From Corynebacterium phocae (GTDB taxonomy: Bacteria; Actinomycetota; Actinomycetes; Mycobacteriales; Mycobacteriaceae), in assembly GCF_008693075.1 (NCBI RefSeq), contig NZ_VXKJ01000010.1:1-37129 (forward strand): DNA of 37,129 nucleotides, read 5' to 3'. Of the stretch, positions 1 to 8,542 are shown one piece after another. The position numbers and the translations under genes are program-made. Numbering within the stretch: the stretch's first letter is position 1; each line of letters opens with the position of its first letter. A model generated the notes under the pieces. The model made no database searches, was not told where the DNA came from, and was given only the letters and a program-made list of their open reading frames with translations.

Positions 1-1
1 G

Positions 2-925
2 GATGCTGATGGCGATGGTGTGAATAACGCTGATGAGGAAGCCATTGGTACCGATCCGCTTGATCCTGATTCTGATGATGATGGCACCACTGATGGTGCA
101 GGTGACTTCGACAAGGATGGCAAGACCAACGCTGATGAGTCAGTCGTTCCGACTGATCCGGACACCGGCAAGGATATTCCTACTACCGATTCTGATGACG
201 ATGGTTTGGGCGATATCGATGAGACTGACGTCAATCCGAAGGATGGTAAGAACGACCTGACCGACGGAATGAATACTGATGCTGGTGTTTCGCCGCAGTG
301 TGTTGCTGCTGCTGCGACGACTTCTATTCCGTTGATTCTGCTGCTGCCTCTTGGTTTGGCTACGCAGTTGCATATTCCGGCTCTTGCTCCTTTGGAGCGG
401 ATGATTGGTGAGCAGATTGCTCGTATCAATCATCAGATTGAGCAGGCTAATGCTGGTTTGCAGCGTCAGTTGGGTATCTACAATGGTCCTGGTGCTGCGC
501 AGGCTAAGCAGATGAGTGATGCGTTGAGGCAGTTCGGTCCGGTTGCGGGTCAGGTTCTTGGTGGCGTGGCTTTGGCTGCTGCTGGCATCTTGGCTATTAG
601 CTGGGTTGTTGACTCCTGTACTGGTAAGCCAGTTGAGGGTGAGGGTTCTACTGCTTCGTTCGATGGTTCGTCTTTGTCTTCGAAGATTTCCGCTGATACT
701 GAGGGTAATTCTTCGGTAACCCCGCATGGTTCTTCGAAGGAAGAAAACAAGGGTGACGGGACCCAGGGTGACGGCACTGGAAACATGGGTGACGGTACCA
801 AGGATGAAGGTTCCTCGGCTGATGGTTCTTCCGCTGACAAACCTGTTGCTGAAGATCCGAAGGGTGACTCTTCCCAGAGTTCCACGGATTCCTCTGACGC
901 TCCTGAAGTACCAGCTGGTGAGTAA
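2..925 (+). CDS. C-terminal part of a TSP3-repeat surface protein (5' end outside window)
   Basis: The reading frame is open from base 2, so the gene starts before the window. The visible 307 residues begin inside a thrombospondin type 3-like unit (DADGDGVNNADEEAIGTDP), rich in the Asp/Asn pattern that binds calcium in that family. Next comes a C-terminal block with two hydrophobic segments (about residues 96-118 and 180-198) separated by a probable amphipathic helix, with a Cys just before the first and just after the second. A Ser/Gly/Asp-rich tail follows. There is no LPXTG motif, so anchoring is probably by the two membrane segments (inference). The last 648 coding bases align without gaps to the end of the complete neighbour at 1845-7646, so the two are tandem paralogues. 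The first ~200 bases differ from an internal repeat of that neighbour (near 5852-6050) by only a couple of bases. Partner and function are unknown; adhesion is the usual guess. Confidence 0.85.
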   Translation, partial: DADGDGVNNADEEAIGTDPLDPDSDDDGTTDGAGDFDKDGKTNADESVVPTDPDTGKDIPTTDSDDDGLGDIDETDVNPKDGKNDLTDGMNTDAGVSPQCVAAAATTSIPLILLLPLGLATQLHIPALAPLERMIGEQIARINHQIEQANAGLQRQLGIYNGPGAAQAKQMSDALRQFGPVAGQVLGGVALAAAGILAISWVVDSCTGKPVEGEGSTASFDGSSLSSKISADTEGNSSVTPHGSSKEENKGDGTQGDGTGNMGDGTKDEGSSADGSSADKPVAEDPKGDSSQSSTDSSDAPEVPAGE

Positions 926-1052
926 ATCACTGTGGTTGGCTAGCTAGTTTCCAGAATTGGTGAAGCGCTCTCCTGTAGTCCTTGAGGCTATGGGAGGGGA
1001 TCACCGGGGACTAGGTGGAAACGTGTTGGAAAGTGACGTCTAAACGCTTTCC
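278..1052 (+). repeat. Long direct duplication, copy 1
   Basis: These 775 bases pair with 6999-7773 with no insertion or deletion between two matched landmarks (a GAT codon before the C-terminal block and the end of a terminator hairpin). They cover the C-terminal anchor, the Ser-rich tail, the stop codon and 127 bases of downstream DNA. By eye there are only scattered substitutions. Confidence 0.85.
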
Positions 1053-1060
1053 CATCTTTT
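1028..1060 (+). terminator. Probable terminator of the upstream surface-protein gene
   Basis: An 8-bp stem (GGAAAGTG with CGCTTTCC, one G-U pair) closes a 9-base loop and is followed by CATCTTTT. The equivalent downstream of the second copy (7749-7773) has a compensatory change that restores a perfect stem, which supports a functional hairpin. A weaker 11-bp hairpin with three G-U pairs lies just upstream at 968-998 and is also conserved in the second copy (7688-7720). Confidence 0.6.
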
Positions 1061-1151
1061 AAAAACTTGCCGTCTCGTGGCTTTCGAGCTGTGGGGTGGC
1101 GGCCGCTTTGGGAGGCGGCGGTAAAACGCCTTTCGACTTTCGAGAATATGG

Positions 1152-1193
1152 AAATTTGTCTTAGTGCTTGGGTATAGGTGCTAAGACAAATTT
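1152..1193. repeat. 13-bp perfect inverted repeat
   Basis: AAATTTGTCTTAG at 1152-1164 is the exact reverse complement of 1181-1193, separated by 16 bases. It could be a second terminator, a protein-binding dyad or the remains of a small mobile element. An unrelated but similarly built dyad sits at the same relative place after the second gene copy (7784-7827). Confidence 0.6.
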
Positions 1194-1380
1194 TCCAGTT
1201 TTAACGACCAGTAGAAAAATGTGTTGATTCGTTACACCGGTTGTTCCCGGACAAGCGTTCTCGTTTTAAAAAAATATAGACTTTATATTCCTGCTGGTTT
1301 GATTAGGTTTTAAAGACAAACTTGTCCTGAGGGGGTATTTGGCCCTACGAGGTGAATACTTGAGGTTTGTAAACTTCCCG

Positions 1381-1422
1381 ATATACAAATTACTCTGAAA
1401 GTTGTATATATTCTTCGAAGAA
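1381..1422. promoter_or_regulatory. Possible operator: two adjacent dyads
   Basis: ATATACAA (1381-1388) and TTGTATAT (1402-1409) form a perfect 8-bp inverted repeat. Next to it is the perfect 12-bp palindrome TTCTTCGAAGAA (1411-1422). Two adjacent symmetric sites upstream of a surface-protein gene suggest binding of dimeric regulators. The regulator is unknown. Confidence 0.35.
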
Positions 1423-1774
1423 CGTATGGAAATTGTCCCCGTTTATGAGGTCGTTTAGTGCTCTTGCACTTTTGCTAATTCAGGTTTAGCTAAGTTTTGA
1501 TCTAGTGTGGAGATGTGGTGGCCCCGTTTAAATCTAGTGTGATGAATGCCATAAATTTAAAAAGGTGCAGGCCAAACGTTGGGGCTGCATGAAAGTGCAG
1601 GTCATTTCAGGTGGGGAAATCGGGCACCGGGTCAGGTCTGGAGAGTGGCGAAATTCCCCGATAGAACCCCCCTCACTAGAAAAAGGTTGCCGAAGTGAAA
1701 ATTTTAACCTAGGATAATCTGTGAGATTCTTAGGAATTTCTATACCCATCCACGGGGTTTAAATCCTGTGGCAA

Positions 1775-1813
1775 ACGTAGGGGTTGTTAATTTCAGATTC
1801 GCATTCCCTACGT
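1775..1813 (+). promoter_or_regulatory. Stem-loop in the 5' untranslated region, just before the ribosome binding site
   Basis: ACGTAGGG at 1775-1782 pairs perfectly with CCCTACGT at 1806-1813. It lies about 20 bases upstream of the AAAGGA ribosome binding site (1833-1838). It could influence translation or mRNA stability. Confidence 0.35.
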
Positions 1814-1844
1814 CGCATTTTTCCATGTTCTCGAAAGGACACCA

Positions 1845-4800
1845 ATGCTTAAAAAAGGCATGAAACGAAGCGCCGTCGTTCGTCGACGCGGCACTTCCCT
1901 AACAGCGGTAGCTCTGTCTGCTGCCCTCATTACTTCATTCGTTCAACCAGTTGTTTCTCCACAATCCGTGAGCCAAGCTACTGCGGCACCTAATGTCCCT
2001 GGTACCACCGTTGCTCCAGTTGCCCCTAACTACTCCAATTTGATTGATGCCGACGGCCTGCTTAGCGGCGCTCAGGTAGGTTTGGGAACGCCCCACACTT
2101 TGCATGGACACGTGGTTCTGCAGGAAATTACTGCCAACTCTGCGGTCAGTCGGTTTGATAAAGCTGGTGTCAATGGTGTTCCTGTGCGTATGCAGTTCAG
2201 GGACTCTGACGGTGTTATCTCACCTATCTACTCTGCCACGACTGACCAGTTGGGCAATGCTAATGGCACTTACTTGTTTGACCTGCGTGCTAAAGACGAA
2301 GATGGCAACGTCCTTACTCACCCCGACGCACCGGGCAATGGTACGTATTCCTTTATTGACACCAATGGCAAGCCGCACGTGTTCGGGCCTTGGGGAAATC
2401 AATCCTATCGCCTGTGGGTAGAAGAGCCTGCCGTCAATGAAGATACCGGTAACAAGTTGCTTTATACCCGCCAGACTCCGGGTGCTGTTCCGGGTGCGTG
2501 GATTAGGGTCAACCAGTCGAATGTTGCCGGTACTACTTACGTTGCCGGCAGCTATATGGAAAATACTTTGATGGCCCTGACGGAGGTGCCTCCGTTGTCT
2601 TCCAATGACTCCTATATGGTCCGCGAGGATAGCAATGGTGATAGTGACATCATTGTTGATGACATCGGATTTGTTGAAGGCGGTGTTGATAACTCGTTGT
2701 CTGGCATTGTGTGGGAAGATAATCTTCTCAACGAGCGTGGCTCAAACGGTACGGCTTATAACGGCCAGGATGTTCCGTTGGAGGGCTATAAGGTTTTTGC
2801 TTCCACGTTGACACCTGTTGCTGCTACCCGGTTCGAGGAAATTCGAAATATGCCGTGGACTGAGCAGGCGCTTGCTACTAAGGAAGCTATTGAGAATATG
2901 CGGGGCAATGGTGAAGAGCCAATTGCTGCGACGGTAATGGCCACTACGAATGCTGATGGCAAGTACACTTTGCGCTTTCCTGATGGCAAGTTTGATCCAT
3001 CCAATATGTATATGTGGGTTGAATCCCCGGACGGTGAAGTAGTCAAGGCTGTTTCTTATTTTCCTACTCCTGTCTTCCAACCGTGGAATGGCAACGCTAA
3101 CTCAGGGCCAACCAGTAGTGGTGCATTGGGAATTGGGCCATTTATTTTCAAGAAGAATAGCTATGATCGTGCGCATTTTGCGGTAGTCAATTACAAGCCG
3201 GTAAAGCTCGATGTGACTAACTATGACACGATTGCTAATCCCGCAGATCGTGGTGATACCGCTGAGGTTGATCTAACGGGCACCTTGCCTAAGAGTGGCA
3301 AAGCGTTTGTGCGGTGGACTGATTCTGCTGGTAACAAGGTCGGGGAGGATATTCCGGTTGTCACTTTGGCTGATGATGCTAAAGCTTCGTTGACTGTTCC
3401 TGCGGATGCCAAACTCGGTGAGATTTATACCGCTACTTTGCATAGTGGAACGGGCCTAGAGCTTGCTGCCGACGCTTTTGCTGTAAAGAGTGCAAATGCC
3501 GAGGTAGCTTACGAGCCACAGACTTACATTGAAGGTCAGGGCGGACTTGTTCCGGCACCAACGTTTACCGATCCAGCCACTGGTGACGAAATTGAGATGC
3601 CCGATGGTACGAAGTTCTACAACGAGGACGAAACCGTCGCCGACGGCGGCACGCGCCCAGCGTGGTACGACGTTAATACCGACGGCACCATCACCATCGG
3701 CCCCGATGCCCCTGTCGGAACTCACCAAGTACCAGTAGTTATCGGCCACCCCAATGGTGAGCAGGTCACGGTCAACGCTGAGGTGACCGTTGCCCCCAAG
3801 GACAAACTAAATGCTTCGTTCACCCCGAAATACAGTGAAACGCTGGTTGTTCCGGGTACTGCTGTTACCTCGTCTCCTACGTTCGCAGGTAAAGATGGCA
3901 GTGATGTTCCGGTAGCGGATGTTCCTATCAAGTCTGCTGTTATTGATCCTAGTTTCACTGATCCTGACGGCTATACCGTTGAGATTGATGAGGCTACTGG
4001 TGCGGTAACTGTTACGGCTGCTGATGGTACGAAGGTGGAAACCGTTGAGGTTCCTGTTGTTATTACTTATGACGATGGCTCTACGGATGAGGCTACGGCT
4101 ACGTTCTTGTTGGATACTGATGGTGATGGTAAGCCTGATACCACGGACACCGATGATGACAATGATGGCGTTTCTGATTCGGATGAGGATGCTGCTGGTA
4201 CCGATCCGAAGGATGATAACTCTGTTCCTTCGACTATCGGTGATATCAGTGATGTGACTGGCACTGTTGATGAGCCGATCGATGCTATTGATGTTCCAGT
4301 CGAGAACGTGCCTGAAGGTGGCTCAGTTAAGGTCGAGGGTTTGCCTGATGGCCTAAACTACGATCCGAAGTCTGGTCAGATTACGGGTACTCCGACTACT
4401 GCTGGTGAGTCCACCGTGACTGTGACTGTTCTTGATAAGGATGGCAATCCAGTCAAGGGTGCTGATGGCAATGATGTGACCGAGAATTTCAAAATCACCA
4501 TAGATGAGGCTGGCACCGATGCCGCTTCGTTTAAGCCGGCGTATGAGGAGACGTTGATTGTTCCTGGTACTGATGCGGTTTCTTCGCCGACGTTTACTAA
4601 TGCTGATGGTGATTCTGTTGATATTGCGGATGTTCCTTTCAAGGACGCCAAGATTGATCCGGATTTCACGGTTCCAGATGGCTACACCGTTGATGTCGAT
4701 GCGGACTCTGGTGTTGTAACTGTCACTTCTGAGGATGGTCAGACGGTTGAGGAGCTTAATGTTCCGGTTATTATCACCTATGATGACGGCTCTGAAGATA

Positions 4801-7646
4801 AGGTGACTGCGCCGTTCTTGTTGGATACTGATGGTGATGGCAATCCGGATACCACCGATCCTGATGATGATGGCGACGGCGTTTCTGATGCTGATGAGGA
4901 AGCGGCTGGTACGGATCCGAAGGATGATAATTCTGTTCCTTCGACTATCGGCACTATCAATGATGTGACTGGCACTGTTGGTGAGCCAATCGATGCTATT
5001 GACGTCCCAGCCAAGAAAGTGCCTGAAGGTGGTTCGGTTAAGGTCGAGGGTCTGCCGGATGGCTTAACCTACGATCCTGAGTCTGGTCAGATTACGGGTA
5101 CCCCGACTACTGCTGGCACTTCCACTGTGACTGTGACTGTTCTTGATAAGGATGGCAATCCAGTCAAGGATGCTGATGGCAATGATGTGACTAAGAAATT
5201 CGTCATCACAATCTTTGAGCCGGGTGTGGATCCCAATGACGTTGATGGCGACGGTATCCCTAATGATAAGGATCCGGATGCTGATGGCGATGGCGTGAAT
5301 AACGCTGATGAGAAGGCTATTGGAACTAACCCGCTTGATCCTGACTCTGATGATGATGGCACCACTGATGGCGAAGGCGACTTTGATGGCGATGGCAAGA
5401 CTAACGCTGATGAGTCGGTAGTTCCTGATAGTTCTGTCTCCGACGATGATGGTGACGGCCTGGGCGATGTCGATGAGACTGACGTCAATCCAAAGGATGG
5501 CGTCAACGATTTGGTTGACGGTGTTGATAAGGACGGCGACGGTATTTCTAATGATAAGGATGCGGATGCTGATGGCGATGGTGTGAATAACGCTGATGAG
5601 GAAGCTATTGGTACCGATCCGCTTGATCCTGATTCTGATGGTGATGGCACCAGCGATGGTGATGAGGACTTCGACAAGGATGGCAAGTCCAACGCTGATG
5701 AGTCGGTTGTTCCTGATGCTCCTGTCACCGATGGGGACAATGATGGTTTGGGCGATGTTCCTGAGACTGACGTCAATCCTGAGGATGGCACCAACGACTT
5801 GGTTGACGGTGTTGATAAGGACGGCGACGGTATCCCGAACTCTGAGGATCCGGATGCTGATGGCGATGGTGTGAATAACGCTGATGAGGAAGCCATTGGT
5901 ACCGATCCGCTTGATCCTGATTCTGATGATGATGGCACCACTGATGGTGCAGGTGACTTCGACAAGGATGGCAAGACCAACGCTGATGAGTCAGTCGTTC
6001 CAACTGATCCGGACACCGGCAAGGATATTCCTACTACCGATGCTGATGACGATGGTTTGGGTGATGTTCCTGAGACTGACGTCAATCCAAAGGATGGCAC
6101 CAACGACTTGGTTGACGGTGTTGATAAGGACGGCGACGGTATCCCGAACTCTGAGGATCCGGATGCTGATGGCGATGGCGTGAATAACGCTGATGAAAAG
6201 GCTATTGGTACCGATCCGCTTGATCCTGATTCTGATGATGATGGCACTTCTGATGGTGCCGGTGACTTCGACAAGGATGGCAAGTCCAACGCTGATGAGT
6301 CGGTAGTTCCTGACGCTTCTGTCACCGATGGGGACAATGATGGTTTGGGTGATGTTCCTGAGACTGACGTCAATCCTGCAGATGGTGTCAACGATTTGGT
6401 TGACGGTGTTGATAAGGACGGCGACGGTATCCCGAACTCTGAGGATCCGGATGCTGATGGCGATGGCGTGAATAACGCTGATGAAAAGGCTATTGGTACC
6501 GATCCGCTTGATCCTGATTCTGATGATGATGGCACTTCTGATGGTGCCGGTGACTTCGACAAGGATGGCAAGACCAATGCTGATGAGTCTGTTGTTCCTG
6601 ACGGTGAAGTCACCGATGCTGACGGCAATGGTTTGGGTGATGTTCCTGAGACTGACGTCAATCCTGAGGATGGTGTCAATGATTTGATTGATGGTCCTAA
6701 TGGTGACGTTGATGGCGATGGCATCCCGAACTCGAAGGATCCGGATGCTGATGGCGATGGTGTCAATAACGCTGATGAAGAAGCTATTGGTACTGACCCG
6801 CGTGATCCTGATTCTGATGATGATGGCACTTCTGATGGTGCAGGTGACTTCGACAAGGATGGCAAGACCAATGCTGATGAGTCTGTTGTTCCTGACGGTG
6901 AAGTCACCGATGCTGACGGCAATGGTTTGGGTGATGTCCCTGAGACTGACGTTAATCCAAAGGATGGCACCAATGACTTGGTTGATGGGTTGAAGACTGA
7001 TCCTGGTGTTTCGCCGCAGTGTATTGCTGCTGCTGCGACGACTTCTATTCCGTTGATTTTGCTGCTTCCTATTGGTTTGGCTACGCAGTTGCATATTCCG
7101 GCTCTTGCTCCTTTGGAGCGGATGATTGGTGAGCAGATTGCTCATATCAATCACCAGATTGAGCAGGCTAACGCTGGTTTGCAGCGTCAGTTGGGTATCT
7201 ACAATGGTCCTGGTGCTGCGCAGGCTAAGCAGATGAATGATGCGTTGAAGCAGTACGGTCCGGTTGCTGGACAGGTTCTTGGTGGTGTGGCTTTGGCTGC
7301 TGCTGGCATCTTGGCTATTAGCTGGGTTGTTGACTCCTGTACTGGTAAGCCAGTTGAGGGTGAGGGTTCTACTGCTTCGTTCGATGGTTCGTCTTTGTCT
7401 TCGAAGATTTCCGCTGATACTGAGGGTAATTCTTCGGTAACGCCGCATGGTTCTTCGAAGGAAGAAAACAAGGGTGACGGAAACCAGGGTGACGGCACTG
7501 GAAACATGGGTGACGGCACCAAGGATGAAGGATCCTCAGTTGATGGTTCTTCCGCCGACAAACCTGTTGCTGAGGAGCCGAAGGGTGACTCTTCCCAGAG
7601 TTCCACGGATTCCTCTGACGCTCCTGGAACACCAGCTGGTGAGTAA
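1845..7646 (+). CDS. Giant secreted surface protein with Ig-like and calcium-binding TSP3 repeats
   Basis: This 1933-residue protein is complete, with AAAGGA seven bases before the ATG. A basic, Arg-rich N-terminus and hydrophobic stretch form a signal peptide of about 48 residues ending near ATAAPN. Residues about 50-470 form an N-terminal region with B-type-domain-like GIVWEDN and GKYTLRFPDG motifs. Residues about 550-650 resemble a Rib-like domain. Two copies follow of a module made of a YDDGS strand-rich domain, a short Asp-rich TSP3 stretch and a putative Ig domain with the GLPDGLxYDPxSGxITGTP signature (He_PIG type). Residues about 1130-1715 are six long TSP3-type units. The end is two hydrophobic segments flanked by single cysteines and a Ser/Gly/Asp-rich tail, with no LPXTG. 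The design fits a long, Ca2+-stiffened stalk bearing an adhesive tip (inference). It is the tandem paralogue of the gene ending at 925. The repeats make it prone to recombination and to assembly collapse. Confidence 0.85.
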   Translation: MLKKGMKRSAVVRRRGTSLTAVALSAALITSFVQPVVSPQSVSQATAAPNVPGTTVAPVAPNYSNLIDADGLLSGAQVGLGTPHTLHGHVVLQEITANSAVSRFDKAGVNGVPVRMQFRDSDGVISPIYSATTDQLGNANGTYLFDLRAKDEDGNVLTHPDAPGNGTYSFIDTNGKPHVFGPWGNQSYRLWVEEPAVNEDTGNKLLYTRQTPGAVPGAWIRVNQSNVAGTTYVAGSYMENTLMALTEVPPLSSNDSYMVREDSNGDSDIIVDDIGFVEGGVDNSLSGIVWEDNLLNERGSNGTAYNGQDVPLEGYKVFASTLTPVAATRFEEIRNMPWTEQALATKEAIENMRGNGEEPIAATVMATTNADGKYTLRFPDGKFDPSNMYMWVESPDGEVVKAVSYFPTPVFQPWNGNANSGPTSSGALGIGPFIFKKNSYDRAHFAVVNYKPVKLDVTNYDTIANPADRGDTAEVDLTGTLPKSGKAFVRWTDSAGNKVGEDIPVVTLADDAKASLTVPADAKLGEIYTATLHSGTGLELAADAFAVKSANAEVAYEPQTYIEGQGGLVPAPTFTDPATGDEIEMPDGTKFYNEDETVADGGTRPAWYDVNTDGTITIGPDAPVGTHQVPVVIGHPNGEQVTVNAEVTVAPKDKLNASFTPKYSETLVVPGTAVTSSPTFAGKDGSDVPVADVPIKSAVIDPSFTDPDGYTVEIDEATGAVTVTAADGTKVETVEVPVVITYDDGSTDEATATFLLDTDGDGKPDTTDTDDDNDGVSDSDEDAAGTDPKDDNSVPSTIGDISDVTGTVDEPIDAIDVPVENVPEGGSVKVEGLPDGLNYDPKSGQITGTPTTAGESTVTVTVLDKDGNPVKGADGNDVTENFKITIDEAGTDAASFKPAYEETLIVPGTDAVSSPTFTNADGDSVDIADVPFKDAKIDPDFTVPDGYTVDVDADSGVVTVTSEDGQTVEELNVPVIITYDDGSEDKVTAPFLLDTDGDGNPDTTDPDDDGDGVSDADEEAAGTDPKDDNSVPSTIGTINDVTGTVGEPIDAIDVPAKKVPEGGSVKVEGLPDGLTYDPESGQITGTPTTAGTSTVTVTVLDKDGNPVKDADGNDVTKKFVITIFEPGVDPNDVDGDGIPNDKDPDADGDGVNNADEKAIGTNPLDPDSDDDGTTDGEGDFDGDGKTNADESVVPDSSVSDDDGDGLGDVDETDVNPKDGVNDLVDGVDKDGDGISNDKDADADGDGVNNADEEAIGTDPLDPDSDGDGTSDGDEDFDKDGKSNADESVVPDAPVTDGDNDGLGDVPETDVNPEDGTNDLVDGVDKDGDGIPNSEDPDADGDGVNNADEEAIGTDPLDPDSDDDGTTDGAGDFDKDGKTNADESVVPTDPDTGKDIPTTDADDDGLGDVPETDVNPKDGTNDLVDGVDKDGDGIPNSEDPDADGDGVNNADEKAIGTDPLDPDSDDDGTSDGAGDFDKDGKSNADESVVPDASVTDGDNDGLGDVPETDVNPADGVNDLVDGVDKDGDGIPNSEDPDADGDGVNNADEKAIGTDPLDPDSDDDGTSDGAGDFDKDGKTNADESVVPDGEVTDADGNGLGDVPETDVNPEDGVNDLIDGPNGDVDGDGIPNSKDPDADGDGVNNADEEAIGTDPRDPDSDDDGTSDGAGDFDKDGKTNADESVVPDGEVTDADGNGLGDVPETDVNPKDGTNDLVDGLKTDPGVSPQCIAAAATTSIPLILLLPIGLATQLHIPALAPLERMIGEQIAHINHQIEQANAGLQRQLGIYNGPGAAQAKQMNDALKQYGPVAGQVLGGVALAAAGILAISWVVDSCTGKPVEGEGSTASFDGSSLSSKISADTEGNSSVTPHGSSKEENKGDGNQGDGTGNMGDGTKDEGSSVDGSSADKPVAEEPKGDSSQSSTDSSDAPGTPAGE
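5250..6990 (+). repeat. Six tandem coding units of about 285-310 bp (TSP3 array)
   Basis: Each unit carries the core DADGDGVNNADE followed by DPDSD-DG, FDKDGK-NADESVVP and ETDVNP-DG. The cores start near 5277, 5564, 5852, 6162, 6448 and 6738. The third unit is longer because it has a TDPDTGKDIP insert, and the partial upstream gene carries the same insert. Unit-to-unit DNA identity is very high by eye, which indicates recent homogenisation. Confidence 0.85.
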
Positions 7647-7773
7647 ATCACTGCGGTTGGCTAGCTAGTTTCCAGAATTGGTGAGGCGCCCTCCTGTAGT
7701 CCTTGAGGGTACGGGAGGGCATCACCGGGGACTAGATGGAAACGTGTTGGAAAGCGGCGTCTAAACGCTTTCC
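6999..7773 (+). repeat. Long direct duplication, copy 2
   Basis: Partner of 278-1052, the same 775 bases with scattered substitutions. It covers the C-terminal anchor, tail, stop codon and terminator. Similarity stops shortly after the terminator; beyond it the two intergenic regions look unrelated. Confidence 0.85.
7749..7773 (+). terminator. Probable terminator of the giant surface-protein gene
   Basis: A perfect 8-bp stem (GGAAAGCG with CGCTTTCC) closes a 9-base loop and is followed by CCTTT. It is the counterpart of the hairpin at 1028-1052. Another 11-bp GC-rich hairpin precedes it at 7688-7720. Confidence 0.55.
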
Positions 7774-7783
7774 CCTTTCGAGA

Positions 7784-7827
7784 AAAGTCTTGTTCACTAC
7801 AGCCTGCGGGCGTAGGGGCAAGACTTT
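7784..7827. repeat. Inverted repeat, possible second terminator
   Basis: AAAGTCTTG (7784-7792) pairs with CAAGACTTT (7819-7827). An inner CTAC/GTAG pairing extends the structure, and a TTTTT run follows at about 7833. It could stop any read-through from the surface-protein gene. Confidence 0.45.
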
Positions 7828-8342
7828 CGAAGTTTTTGGGCTAAAGGCTCTGATGTTTTCGAAGCCGTACGGGGGCATGGCGGTGCGTGGGGCGGGGGCA
7901 TCGGCGGATAGGCGCGTGCTGGCGCAGCGATGGCACCGGGGCTCAGTGTCTGTTTTTCTGTTTGTTTTTTCTGTTTGTTTTTTCTTGTCGCGTTTATTAG
8001 CGGGTATTCTCTCGTCTTTTCGCTGGCGTCTACTGCCGTGAGATTGCGCCGCCATGGCTAAACTCTGAGGCTTTTAGGGTGGGGTGCGGGGGCATTAGCC
8101 GGCCGTTGCTGGAGGTGGGGTAGGGGAGGGCCCGGTGGCTGAATGGGGAGGAATTTGGGAGCCTGCGGGGGTTAGTTTTGGCTTGTGTTCTGCGCTGATG
8201 ACTGCCGTGCGTGGTGGGCTGTGACCTGGGGGAAACTTCCTGAAACCCGGTGGGGTAGTGCGGCTCATGCGAAAGATTGATACCTAACGGGGTGGACTTT
8301 GCGGTGGTATTCGCGGGTGTGGGGGAATTCACATCAGGTCGG
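7828..8342. other. Intergenic region without a recognisable gene
   Basis: No convincing coding sequence is visible. The only structure I noticed is a T-rich stretch around 7950-7990 in which CTGTTTGTTTTTTC occurs twice in tandem. The rest is GC-rich and featureless by eye up to the sdh control region. Confidence 0.4.
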
Positions 8343-8369
8343 ACATTTACGCAACTGCGGTGTTGCGTA

Positions 8370-8384
8370 TTGGACAGTGTCCAA
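8370..8384. promoter_or_regulatory. Perfect 15-bp palindrome upstream of sdhC
   Basis: TTGGACAGTGTCCAA is a 7-1-7 perfect dyad. It is 158 bp upstream of the sdhC start and 28 bp before the DtxR-like box, so it is a good candidate for a second regulator site. It does not match the RipA or GlxR consensus as I remember them. Confidence 0.45.
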
Positions 8385-8412
8385 GCGTGACGGGAGTTTT
8401 ATTATTTTGCTT

Positions 8413-8431
8413 TTAGGTGATCCTTGCCTAA
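8413..8431. promoter_or_regulatory. DtxR/IdeR-like iron box upstream of sdhCAB
   Basis: TTAGGTGATCCTTGCCTAA matches 15 of 19 positions of the DtxR consensus TTAGGTTAGCCTAACCTAA and keeps both outer half-sites. The symmetry extends outward to CTTTTAGG/CCTAAAAG (8410-8434). A TATTAT word at 8400-8405 could be a -10 element placing the box at the transcription start, which would suit iron-dependent repression or tuning (inference). Confidence 0.5.
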
Positions 8432-8542
8432 AAGATGTGTGTTTTATGAAGAAAGTACTGGTAAGGACTGGCAAATAGCGTAAAAGCAAGTAGTAGGCAG
8501 TGCGGTTACCTGCGTAAACTATATACCGACTATGGAGGTGTC

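Larger units (their letters stand above)
1061..1844 (+). other. Long AT-rich non-coding leader of the giant surface-protein gene
   Basis: I see no credible gene in this stretch. It is clearly more AT-rich than most of the window and holds several dyads, listed separately, plus a weak hairpin near 1750-1771. The promoter of the 1845-7646 gene must lie here or upstream. Several AT-rich -10-like words occur, but none is convincing enough to annotate. The length suggests a long regulated 5' untranslated region or remodelled intergenic DNA (inference). Confidence 0.5.

Noticed and set aside
1301..1325. Second DtxR-like site (TTAGG-containing stretch) upstream of the surface-protein gene
   Set aside because: Only one half-site fits; the other half does not form the dyad.
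5087..6973. A 628-codon Ser/Pro-rich open frame on the minus strand, and a 485-codon one at 5991-7448
   Set aside because: They run antisense to the TSP3 array. The biased GAT/GGT codons of the Asp/Gly repeats read as Ser/Pro or Arg/Ile in the opposite frames, so they are compositional shadows without a ribosome site.
7736..8041. 101-codon open frame downstream of the surface-protein gene
   Set aside because: It begins inside the terminator hairpin region, has no ribosome site and its hydrophobic end comes only from the T-rich tract.
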